Shown here piece after piece: positions 1 to 7,716 of a stretch of 64,000 nucleotides of DNA. The stretch's first letter is position 1, and each line of letters opens with the position of its first letter. A program made the position numbers and the translations under genes. Source of the DNA: Alicyclobacillus sp. SO9 (lineage in GTDB: Bacteria; Bacillota; Bacilli; Alicyclobacillales; Alicyclobacillaceae); NCBI RefSeq assembly GCF_016406125.1, contig NZ_CP066339.1:868001-932000 (forward strand), in the 5' to 3' direction. Under the pieces are notes generated by a model. It did no database searches, was not told where the DNA came from, and saw only the letters and a list, made by a program, of their open reading frames with translations.

Positions 1-266
1 ATTCTAACGGCAATTCACATTAATGGACTCTCGAATGGATACTCCTGTTACATTTATTTCTGAAACTTTAAGTGTGCTACCAACAAGAAGAAGAGATACT
101 CAGAGAAGCTTAGGATAAGTTCCTAAGCCTTTGCCTGCATTCTCAATTCACGAAAGACATTTCTAATCCGACAATCCAAATTTAAGGATATTACCGTGTT
201 ATACTCCTTTTCCATTAACGACAGGGCGTTATGTCACTCTTGCCCCCCGTTACTTGAAGAACGAAT

Positions 267-1238
267 CTATGATGATTGATGAACACGGAGTATCAGGTCA
301 TCTGCGACTCTGCAGAGCTTACGTATTGAAGATGAATCCAAGCTCACGAAGCCAGCTCTCTCTAAATCTATTGCCAACGGCTTCGGCAGTTTCTCGATAT
401 ATTCGTCAAGTGGCAAGCCGTTAGCAGTCTCAAGATAAAGCCAGAATGCCTCTCCTGAAAACTGCCACGCTAAACTTGCTAATTGCCCCGTTTTTACCAA
501 GCGTTGAGCCTTCTTTGCATTCAAAGCATCTTGAATCGGTGAAAGGACAAAATCATGTGCCCTATCTGGATACTGCTTCCGTAAAAACTCTCTAAACCGT
601 TCTATAGCTCGTACAATCCGTCTTACGTCTGCTTCGGATACGTTGAGCCATTTGCATAGATCCTCAATGATTTGGAAATCAAAATTGGTCTTCATCCAAG
701 GAATTAGCATGCCTGTGGAACAAGAACCAGTATCAAAGAACATCGCCATGAAGGCAGCATCCGTCCAAGCGGCTTCACCAGCGACGGTAGCCGAATACAG
801 GGTATTCTGCTCCATACTGTTTACCGCCCAATGCTTTCTTTGCTCAACAACATTAGTCCATTTAGCGAACGTCTGGGTCTGTCCAATAGTCGAAGCAAAG
901 TATTGGCGTGCTTCGCCTTGAACGGCTTCGAAATTGCCAAGAGGATCGTACAATGCCTTAGATTCAAGCAGATGTCTGTAGTCCAATGGGTTCTCCATAA
1001 TCGCATCCAGAGTGATGGGAGAAATGAAGTCCACCTGGACGAATTCGCCTTCATAAATGAGGTTTTGCGTTTCGAACGATGCCGACTCTTCTACACAAAT
1101 TGTGATGTCAACATCACTGAATTCGTCAGCATCCCCACGTCCCACTGAACCGCCTAAAAAGGCGTACTTCATGTTGGGCAGGTTTAATTCCTTGAGGCAC
1201 CTTCGTCCCAAGTCCATGAGAACATCATTACGTGTCAT
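267..1238 (-). CDS. Pol-beta-type nucleotidyltransferase, possible aminoglycoside/small-molecule modifier
   Basis: A 323-aa protein of the nucleotidyltransferase superfamily. Residues 30-46 contain the family core: GS at 30-31, then DVD at 42-44, which would bind the metal ions, with a further candidate carboxylate in VQVD at residue 70. Proteins of this layout (N-terminal nucleotidyltransferase, helical C-terminal half) move a nucleotide from NTP to a small molecule or protein; the acceptor cannot be read from sequence. The ATG at 1238 is preceded by AAAGGAGTG at good spacing. It lies on the minus strand with acetyltransferase and Nudix genes, a loose group of small-molecule-modifying enzymes. 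Whether it acts on an antibiotic is unknown. Confidence 0.8.
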   Translation of the reverse strand: MTRNDVLMDLGRRCLKELNLPNMKYAFLGGSVGRGDADEFSDVDITICVEESASFETQNLIYEGEFVQVDFISPITLDAIMENPLDYRHLLESKALYDPLGNFEAVQGEARQYFASTIGQTQTFAKWTNVVEQRKHWAVNSMEQNTLYSATVAGEAAWTDAAFMAMFFDTGSCSTGMLIPWMKTNFDFQIIEDLCKWLNVSEADVRRIVRAIERFREFLRKQYPDRAHDFVLSPIQDALNAKKAQRLVKTGQLASLAWQFSGEAFWLYLETANGLPLDEYIEKLPKPLAIDLERAGFVSLDSSSIRKLCRVADDLILRVHQSS

Positions 1239-1338
1239 GACATCACTCCTTTGTCGAATTTCTTGTGGGGCTAAACTGCCCGCTAATTCAGCAAATGTAG
1301 TGTAGACAACAGTGTATATTCATTCAATTCTTTAGAAC

Positions 1339-1812
1339 TTAAAAGTATTGTACGGGTCTACTATGCACAACAGTCTCACTGTATTTCCCGCCAGTAACCT
1401 CGTGGATAACTTTGCGCCAGAATACTTGAGAAGGAAGGTTTTCGGGAAGTTCGGAGACCTCCCAGCCTCCTGAGAAGGTCTTGAATATCTTTTGCGCTGC
1501 CTGGTTCCCAACGCCTAACTTCCGATACTTCTTCATCACAAAGAACTCAGAAATTACGTTGCGGTTTTCTTCAAGTAAATCATATTTATGGACAAGAACG
1601 AATCCAGCGGTACTTTTGTTCACTACGATGAAAAACGGATGGCAAGAGTCGTCATACCAATACTGGTCCAGCCTCCGATATTCAAAGAACCCATGTGCAT
1701 TCACGTCAGTACCCTTAAATTCGCTCAAATCATATAGATAAAGATTCAAGAGATTCCTTAGAACTAGCTTGTCGTTCTCCGATACCGGCGACACATCAAC
1801 ATCTAAATCCAC
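1339..1812 (-). CDS. GNAT-family N-acetyltransferase
   Basis: A 157-aa protein with a single GNAT fold. The acetyl-CoA pyrophosphate-binding motif A is visible near residues 88-105: a beta strand (ISEFFVM) followed by KKYRKLGVG, which matches RxxGxG, then a helix. It should transfer an acetyl group from acetyl-CoA to an amine, but the substrate cannot be told. It sits between the nucleotidyltransferase and the Nudix gene on the same strand, with about 70 bp to the Nudix gene, so co-transcription is possible. Length is normal for the family. Confidence 0.8.
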   Translation of the reverse strand: MDLDVDVSPVSENDKLVLRNLLNLYLYDLSEFKGTDVNAHGFFEYRRLDQYWYDDSCHPFFIVVNKSTAGFVLVHKYDLLEENRNVISEFFVMKKYRKLGVGNQAAQKIFKTFSGGWEVSELPENLPSQVFWRKVIHEVTGGKYSETVVHSRPVQYF

Positions 1813-1881
1813 AAGTCATCCTCCAGACGCTACCCATAGCGTAACCACGCTCACCTGGTTTGGCTTTCGTTCCATCATCCA

Positions 1882-2349
1882 TTATTGAAAATATGTCCGT
1901 TCTGACGAAGAGGGAAAGAAAATCTCCTCTGGGTACGGAATAGCCAAGGGTGGCATAGAAGACACAGGGAAATACTTCAATTCAGCCGATTCTCCGTCCA
2001 CAGCTTCTAATTCTCCACCTTCCACAATGCACTCAAAGACGAATATCAAATACTCAACTTGATTGCCGTCGGGATACGTGAATCTGAAATCCTCACCGCC
2101 AAAGACCCCGACCAACTTGTTAGGAGTTACGTATAATCCTGTTTCTTCATAGACTTCCCGTTTGATCGCATCTGCTGGCGTTTCACCAAGCTCAATCGCC
2201 CCTGCAGGCAAACTCCATATGTCACTATCAAGAGAGGGGTGTTGAAAAAGTATCTCGCCGTTTTCATTTCGGATAATAGCAGCAGCACTCGGATTAAAGA
2301 TAAGTTGAGTACCAATCTTCTGTCGAAGTTGTTTGTAGTAATCTGACAT
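1882..2349 (-). CDS. Nudix hydrolase
   Basis: The Nudix box is complete: G(x5)E(x7)REVYEETGL, beginning GAIELGE. This is the Mg-binding catalytic loop that cleaves nucleoside diphosphates linked to another group. I chose the ATG at 2349 (MSDYYKQL..., 155 aa) because relatives begin at this DYY-helix and GAGGTG lies upstream. An in-frame ATG at 2388 adds 13 residues, has its own AGGAGTG, and cannot be excluded. The substrate (NTP, ADP-ribose, CoA and so on) is not readable. It is probably the first gene of the small minus-strand group that continues with the GNAT gene. Confidence 0.85.
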   Translation of the reverse strand: MSDYYKQLRQKIGTQLIFNPSAAAIIRNENGEILFQHPSLDSDIWSLPAGAIELGETPADAIKREVYEETGLYVTPNKLVGVFGGEDFRFTYPDGNQVEYLIFVFECIVEGGELEAVDGESAELKYFPVSSMPPLAIPYPEEIFFPSSSERTYFQ

Positions 2350-2568
2350 CGCCAGCACAATCACCTCTATCGATAAATTTGGTGGCATCGCTATGTCACA
2401 CTCCTGCCCGGGAGTTGAGTAAGCATCACAGTGCCTCGATGAATCTTTATACAGTCCTCATGAATCGCTGCATACTGCATCCACTAACTTGAAACATGCG
2501 CATTAAACCAGACATCTAAGTCAGGCAACCCAATTCCTGCTAAATGGCATTGCCGAAGGAGGTGCATT

Positions 2569-3009
2569 CTAGACAAAAAAGCGAACAATATAGTGACTGA
2601 CAAATATCGAAAGATAAATGAGAGAAATCCACGGCTGATAGTCTACGTAGAATTCTTTCAAGGTAAAACGAAACGGATGAGGGATCACGATCCAACTGAT
2701 AAAATCGATTATCATAGACACACCTGTCCAAGTGATGGCGATATGCAACAGCGCATGGGTAGTGTTTGTCGTACCGAACCCCTTCAAACAAATCCAGATG
2801 AACAGCGGAAACAAGATGATATTGTATATGGGTTGATAAGGCTTGGTTTTTGCGTAAGCAGGCGCCTTCATAAATGGTACGCCAGCTTCTCTAGTCCCGG
2901 GGACGTCAAAGACTTTGTTCAAGACCATGACATGAATAAGCCCCACGAGCGTGACAACGGAATAGGCAACAATCAACCAGAGCAATTCCCAACCAAAATG
3001 TTCGAACAT
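2569..3009 (-). CDS. Uncharacterised four-helix membrane protein
   Basis: A 146-aa hydrophobic protein with four predicted membrane segments, near residues 7-29, 62-80, 84-106 and 126-145. A polar stretch rich in Lys and Pro lies between the first and second (about 31-58). I do not recognise the family. Two GXX-type helix motifs and an N-terminal WELLWLI segment suggest an integral membrane protein without a signal peptide. It is separated from the Nudix gene by about 180 bp and probably has its own promoter. Coding potential rests on length, hydrophobic pattern and an aromatic-rich composition typical of real membrane proteins. Confidence 0.6.
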   Translation of the reverse strand: MFEHFGWELLWLIVAYSVVTLVGLIHVMVLNKVFDVPGTREAGVPFMKAPAYAKTKPYQPIYNIILFPLFIWICLKGFGTTNTTHALLHIAITWTGVSMIIDFISWIVIPHPFRFTLKEFYVDYQPWISLIYLSIFVSHYIVRFFV

Positions 3010-3570
3010 TATATCCCCCCACTAAAGCCCCTGTGACCGAAAATGGGTTCTAGTCTGAATCGCCCCTTCACTCACGTCGCTTACCGTTATTACACATTTA
3101 TTTGCGTGTATCGCTATTCAGCATAACTGCCCGTTAACTACATTTCCATTTTATAGAATAGAAGAATAAATATCCATAGATAACTCAAGGTCTGCGCTAG
3201 TCTAGAAAGGAATGTCGGATATTCAGGTGTCTTAAAAAGAGGGCCGGGGGCACAGCCTTGTACCATGGAGTCAAACTGTTACCAACTTCGTTGTCTAGTT
3301 ATCATCCTTATTGTTCGTGATTCCTTGATAAAGTCTAGATGAGGTTGAAATGTTTCAAGTTTCTTCCTGAACAGTTCAGCGCCTGTCTGTCGAGGAGCTG
3401 GCGTCGGGTGTATTCGTTAAATAGTGGTTGAGACGTAAGGACTGCCTGGCACTATTCCTGTGTCGAGGTGAATCTGAAATCATCATGTTGACGCCAAGAA
3501 TAGTGAAGAGAGTGCGGTGTCACTCTATTCAATAGACCATAATCAGTTGTTGAATCAAGAGATGGGACCA
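3010..3570. other. Non-coding stretch upstream of the WxL operon
   Basis: About 560 bases with no supportable gene on either strand. Short ORFs here lack ribosome binding sites and recognisable content. The right end carries the first copy of the TTGTCATGC element (see 3571). Confidence 0.5.
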
Positions 3571-3616
3571 TTTTGTCATGCACCCCTTCATAAATGGAGG
3601 AGGTGTATTTTATTTT
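3571..3616 (+). promoter_or_regulatory. TTGTCATGC-hairpin element, copy 1
   Basis: TTTTGTCATGCA is followed by CACCCCTTC, a short A/T-rich loop and GGAGGAGGTG, then a T-rich run. The C-rich and G-rich arms can pair imperfectly. The same layout recurs at 7678, 16554, 21937, 22916 and 58423, each time on the plus strand ahead of an accessory gene. Here it lies about 60 bases before the first WxL-like gene. It could be a terminator-like attenuator or a regulator site; the conserved 5' TTGTCATGC is not explained by a plain terminator. Confidence 0.55.
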
Positions 3617-3676
3617 ACTTGAAAAGTTGTTGACCTTGACGACTTTAGGGGAATGAAATGGAAAGGAGAGCAGTGG

Positions 3677-4312
3677 ATGAAATCCATCAGCAAGGGCACT
3701 ATTGCGGCACTGAGTGCAGCTGGAATGCTTGCACTTAGTATTGTTCCAGCGTTCGCATCTACGACGGGTACAACAGTGACACTGAACCCAGGTTCGTTAA
3801 CTGTATCGTCACCCTCTTTCGTGACGGAGTTTCCGGCTGTCACCCTAAACGGGCAACCGCAACAGGTGACCGCCACTTTAGGGGCGTGGACAGTTGTTGA
3901 CGCCACCGGATCCGGGAATGGATGGAAAGTGGACCTGACCGCGAGCCAGCTGACAGAAGTCCAGCCCAGCTCCGGCTGGGCCAGTGGGACCAGTGCTAAG
4001 AAACTTCCGCTCGGTAGCCTCAGTCTATCGGGTCAACGGTCTATTGTTACTGGTACTGGGTCTACACCTGTGAGTTCGACCAACGGACCGGTGCTGCAAA
4101 ACCAGAGTGCCGCGATAGACACGGGAACGCCTGTTACCCTCATTGATACGCAGCCAAACTACGGAATGGGTACGTATACCATTCAGGAACCGAAGGCTGG
4201 ACTAACGTTATCTCTGAGTCCAAAGACAGCCTACACCGATCCAAAGAACTATCCGAGTTCCCCCACTGTGTATGCAACGAATCTTCAGTACACGGTGAGT
4301 TCTGGTCCGTAA
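3677..4312 (+). CDS. Secreted WxL-like surface protein
   Basis: A 211-aa exported protein. The ATG at 3677 has AAAGGAGAG at good spacing, which makes it better than the in-frame ATG at 3653. A signal peptide (Lys-Ser-Lys, hydrophobic core, AFA-S cleavage near residue 28) is followed by a WxL-like domain over the rest of the protein. The first motif AWTVVDATGSGNGW resembles the W-x-L-x-V-x-D-x-R-G-x-G-W pattern of WxL proteins, and the protein ends in YTVSSGP where canonical members have WxL and a terminal Pro. WxL domains bind the cell wall non-covalently and work with DUF916 partners, and the next gene encodes one. Aromatic substitutions (Tyr for Trp) make this a divergent member. Confidence 0.75.
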   Translation: MKSISKGTIAALSAAGMLALSIVPAFASTTGTTVTLNPGSLTVSSPSFVTEFPAVTLNGQPQQVTATLGAWTVVDATGSGNGWKVDLTASQLTEVQPSSGWASGTSAKKLPLGSLSLSGQRSIVTGTGSTPVSSTNGPVLQNQSAAIDTGTPVTLIDTQPNYGMGTYTIQEPKAGLTLSLSPKTAYTDPKNYPSSPTVYATNLQYTVSSGP

Positions 4313-4395
4313 TGGAATAGGCAGGTTCTTCTATATCGTTTCTGGTGCCCTCTACGAGGTTGTAGGGGGCAAACCGGAAAGGAGGGAATGAAGCA

Positions 4396-5442
4396 ATGAC
4401 AGTTGGGAAGGTCGGGAAGTGGGTTTCACTCGTTGCTTCTGGTGTCACGACGGTTGTATTTGCTGGTGCAACGGCCTTGGCATCCAGTAGTACAACACTT
4501 AGGACGGGATCGTCCATGAACTTTACAGCGAATCCCACGAATCATAGTCAAGTAGATCCTACCATCAGCACGTATTTCTTAGACAAGGGTTCACAGGGGA
4601 AAGTTCTTCACGAATCTCTCCAGTTGGCCAGTCACTCGAGTAAGACCATTCAAGTCCATTTGTTCGCCACCACGGCATCCAACGGATTAAACGGGAACAT
4701 CGTCTATGGATTATCTCCTAAACATACATGGATAAAGAAGTTGCCAGGCGTCGTTACGCTGCGTGCTGACCAAACCAAACAGATTTCGTTTGAGGTCGCA
4801 GTTCCGCAAGGCACAACGTCAGGTGATCATTTATTCTCTATATCCTGCAGCGACGGCCAGCATCAGCAGCGCATTCGGAATACAGGTAAGTCTGGGATTG
4901 AACTCGGTATCAATGAATCTGTACGGCGTGTTGTGGCAGTTGAGGTTGAAGTTCCCGGCGTTCAGAAAGTTGCATTGGACCTGAAACATGTCAAAGTAGG
5001 GACCTACCCGTCTGGTCAGTACTATGAAGTCAGTGGTGCTGATCAAAGCAATATCATTTTGAAAAACATCAGTGGGTCCATGACCTTATACAAAGGGACG
5101 CGGCAGGTCCTGACTCGAACCTTGACCGGCCTTAGTTTTGCGCCGAACGAGCCGATCACGTTTGAGGACCGATGGGTGAAAGGTGCGGCCCCCATCGGAA
5201 CCTACCATGTGCAGATTGTGCTGCGTGGCAAGGGGCTGGGGAAGTATACGAAAAACCTCACTTTCAAAATCACCCCTCCAGCCATTCGTCACTATGACCA
5301 ACTGACAGGCCATAAAGGCGTGCAGTTTGTTGTTGCGGATTGGGCGTGGTGGGTCCTGGGAGGACTAGGGCTGTTGACCATGGGGATGGTGGGATATGTA
5401 GTTGTGCTGAGGCGACGACGGTGGAAAGGGGAATCGTCATGA
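4396..5442 (+). CDS. DUF916-type WxL-interacting, membrane-anchored protein
   Basis: A 348-aa protein with a signal peptide (cleavage near ALAS, residues 27-30), two beta-rich domains resembling the peptidoglycan-binding and host-binding domains of WxL-interacting proteins (about 35-170 and 170-300), one membrane helix (about 315-338) and a short Arg-rich cytoplasmic tail. This layout is the hallmark of the WxLIP family, which anchors WxL proteins at the surface. The ATG at 4396 has GGAGG upstream. It is flanked on both sides by WxL-like genes and overlaps the next by 4 bases (ATGA), so the three form one operon. Confidence 0.8.
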   Translation: MTVGKVGKWVSLVASGVTTVVFAGATALASSSTTLRTGSSMNFTANPTNHSQVDPTISTYFLDKGSQGKVLHESLQLASHSSKTIQVHLFATTASNGLNGNIVYGLSPKHTWIKKLPGVVTLRADQTKQISFEVAVPQGTTSGDHLFSISCSDGQHQQRIRNTGKSGIELGINESVRRVVAVEVEVPGVQKVALDLKHVKVGTYPSGQYYEVSGADQSNIILKNISGSMTLYKGTRQVLTRTLTGLSFAPNEPITFEDRWVKGAAPIGTYHVQIVLRGKGLGKYTKNLTFKITPPAIRHYDQLTGHKGVQFVVADWAWWVLGGLGLLTMGMVGYVVVLRRRRWKGESS

Positions 5443-7583
5443 AGATGAGACGACGAGTAATGAAGGTGATCGGTCTGTCGACCCTTATTAGCGGGGCGTT
5501 ATCCACACAGATTGCGTACGCGGGAACGCTAAGTGTACAAGGTGCATCGACGGTTACTTTTCCCCCAACGACTTTGAAGGGAATACCGCAATCAGTGACA
5601 GCAAACATGCCACCTTTGACGGTTGGAGATACCAGGGGGAGCGGAAATGGCTATCACATCACGGTGCAAGGTAGCCAATTGAAAGAGGTTGGCGGAAGAG
5701 GGCACACCTTACCGGCGGGTAGTTTACAATTGGCTGCTCCGAGCAAAGTAGTGGAATCTGCACAAGATGGAGTCAATTTGATTCCCAATGCTGGCTTTGA
5801 GTCCTATAGTAGCGGACCAACTGCAAATGGCTGGGCTATTTATGGCTCAGGAGGGTCATCTTCGGCGCAGGTCGTTACTTCACCGGTTCATTCAGGGAAT
5901 CATGCTCAGAAGTTTGTTGGGTCTGGAATCCCTCAATCCACTGGACAACAGTTATATCACGATATCCCGAGTGTCACACCAGGAGCTTCCTTTCAAGCCG
6001 GAATCTATCTGGATATTACCGCTATATCTGGCGCGACAGTAAACGTAGGAATAAACTGGTTTTCTAGTTCTGGGGCATATTTGTCCACGTCCAGCGCCAC
6101 AAAGAAGTTTACTGCGTCTAACAATACGTATGAATTGACGTCTCTTACAGGTACGGTGCCACAGAACGCCACTTCGGCCCGGATGAACATTACCATTGGT
6201 AGTATCTCCTCAAGCGGGTCTGCAACGCTATTCGCCGATGATGCTTACTACCAATCGAACCATGTCACAGTACCACAGGGCAGCAGCAATATTGTTCTTA
6301 ATAGTGGATTCGAACAGAAAGCGAGCGGAACGTCCACGCTTTTTAGCACGAATTTAACAAGCGGGCAGCCGTGGAATGTTACCACCGGTGCGGAATCGTT
6401 TGCTTCAAACGGTGCTACCAATACTGGAAGTGGAAATACCTTGGTACAGACTAAGACAGGGGGATGGACGCCAAGTAGCACACCAGCGGGCACTAGCTTA
6501 CCATTAACGGAGCAGGTTACTTTTACTACCCCATCCACCGTACCAGCGTCCGTTGGAGTCGATTTCCTGCAGGGAAATGGGTATTACTACCGAGCCGTAT
6601 GGCAAGGGGGAGACAACAACTTCGTTATTTATAAGGAAGCTCCTCCAGGTCGCCATGAGCCACCCAGTTACATTCCACTTGCATCAACAGGGACGGGATC
6701 TAATATTGTTAGGCAAGTTGCGAATACTCAGTACACCATGACTTTTTCCATCGATAGCTCCGGGAAACTTGTCGCATCCATCTACGGTGGCCGTGGCACA
6801 GGGGGATATAAGCTAACAACCATCAGTGCCTCCGACACTTCACTATCGGGGCCGTTTCAAATGGAGTTATACTCTGGTCCAGGTATGCGCTACACAAGTG
6901 CCCAACTAACGGGTCTGTGGCCCAACGGATGGAGTGTATATACAGGAGGAACAGTCGGGACATATGCTACTTCGTGGATTGCTGCACCGGTGTTTGCTGG
7001 GCAACGAGCGTTGAAAGTCTCTGCTTATAACGAACAACCCGGGGGTGCTCAATTCTGGCTTCACAACATTACTGTAACGGGGGGAAGACCGTTTACGGCC
7101 ACTGTGATGGTGAACCCTCAAGTGTTGAGTGGAGTAGCAGCAGTATTTCAAATTGATTGGTTTAATTCTAATGGATCATCTATTGGAGGAACCGGTTCAA
7201 TTCTAAATAAGGTGACAGAGGGATATGTACCGATGCAGATAACTGGTACCGTACCTAGTAGTGCTACGAGCGCTCATATTGATGTCATATTGAGAGACAC
7301 AACAAGTGGTGGATATGGAACCATGCTGGCTGATGATGTTAGATTTCAATATGGGCAAACTGGAGTACCTTTAATTCCAAAGGGACCTTGGACGGGAGAT
7401 AATAATACTGCTTCAACAGTTCTTTCGTCTCAAACGTGGGACGGGATGGGCAGGTATATTGTAGAATGGCCATCTCAATCATTTACTTTGAAACTAGAGC
7501 CAAAGAGTACCTATACCGATCCTTCCTCCAGTTCCATCACTTATCAATCACAGCTCACCTACAGCATCGTCTCAGGTCCGTAG
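5439..7583 (+). CDS. Large WxL-like protein with inserted carbohydrate-binding-like modules
   Basis: A 714-aa exported protein. The ATG at 5439 overlaps the upstream stop (ATGA) and has GGAAAGGGG before it. After the signal peptide comes the first half of a WxL-like domain (LTVGDTRGSGNGYHI, about residues 60-75). From about 120 to 640 lie modules beginning NLIPNAGFES and NIVLNSGFEQ, with W, G and S/T-rich beta strands and DDAYYQ / DDVRFQ ends. They look like jelly-roll carbohydrate-binding modules, probably three units, the middle one more divergent. The WxL-like C-terminal half then resumes (MGRYIVEW ... YSIVSGP) and closely matches the end of the protein encoded at 3677-4312. So the wall-binding domain seems split by a nested adhesin-like insertion. 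Glycan specificity is unknown. Confidence 0.75.
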   Translation: MKMRRRVMKVIGLSTLISGALSTQIAYAGTLSVQGASTVTFPPTTLKGIPQSVTANMPPLTVGDTRGSGNGYHITVQGSQLKEVGGRGHTLPAGSLQLAAPSKVVESAQDGVNLIPNAGFESYSSGPTANGWAIYGSGGSSSAQVVTSPVHSGNHAQKFVGSGIPQSTGQQLYHDIPSVTPGASFQAGIYLDITAISGATVNVGINWFSSSGAYLSTSSATKKFTASNNTYELTSLTGTVPQNATSARMNITIGSISSSGSATLFADDAYYQSNHVTVPQGSSNIVLNSGFEQKASGTSTLFSTNLTSGQPWNVTTGAESFASNGATNTGSGNTLVQTKTGGWTPSSTPAGTSLPLTEQVTFTTPSTVPASVGVDFLQGNGYYYRAVWQGGDNNFVIYKEAPPGRHEPPSYIPLASTGTGSNIVRQVANTQYTMTFSIDSSGKLVASIYGGRGTGGYKLTTISASDTSLSGPFQMELYSGPGMRYTSAQLTGLWPNGWSVYTGGTVGTYATSWIAAPVFAGQRALKVSAYNEQPGGAQFWLHNITVTGGRPFTATVMVNPQVLSGVAAVFQIDWFNSNGSSIGGTGSILNKVTEGYVPMQITGTVPSSATSAHIDVILRDTTSGGYGTMLADDVRFQYGQTGVPLIPKGPWTGDNNTASTVLSSQTWDGMGRYIVEWPSQSFTLKLEPKSTYTDPSSSSITYQSQLTYSIVSGP

Positions 7584-7677
7584 TCGCCATCGAATCCTCT
7601 TCATTGTTTCATGCACCTGCCACAGACTTGATTTCGTCCGGGTCTCCTAGACTGTAATGCTCATAAAACATACGGGG

Positions 7678-7716
7678 TTTTGTCATGCTGCCCTCCTTAT
7701 ACAGGAGGGATAACGT
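7678..7716 (+). promoter_or_regulatory. TTGTCATGC-hairpin element, copy 2, sequestering a ribosome binding site
   Basis: TTTTGTCATGCTG is followed by a perfect stem: CCCTCCT, loop TATAC, AGGAGGG. The 3' arm is the Shine-Dalgarno sequence of the ATG at 7717, with about 8 bases between. Folding would hide the ribosome binding site. This is the copy where a translational role is easiest to argue. Confidence 0.65.

Noticed and set aside
267-2388. Toxin-antitoxin or defence island made of nucleotidyltransferase, GNAT and Nudix genes
   Set aside because: The genes are full-length enzymes with separate spacing; none shows a paired small antitoxin or HEPN partner.
2593-3036. Plus-strand 147-codon frame antisense to the four-helix membrane protein
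   Set aside because: The opposite strand gives a coherent membrane protein; this frame is charged and irregular.
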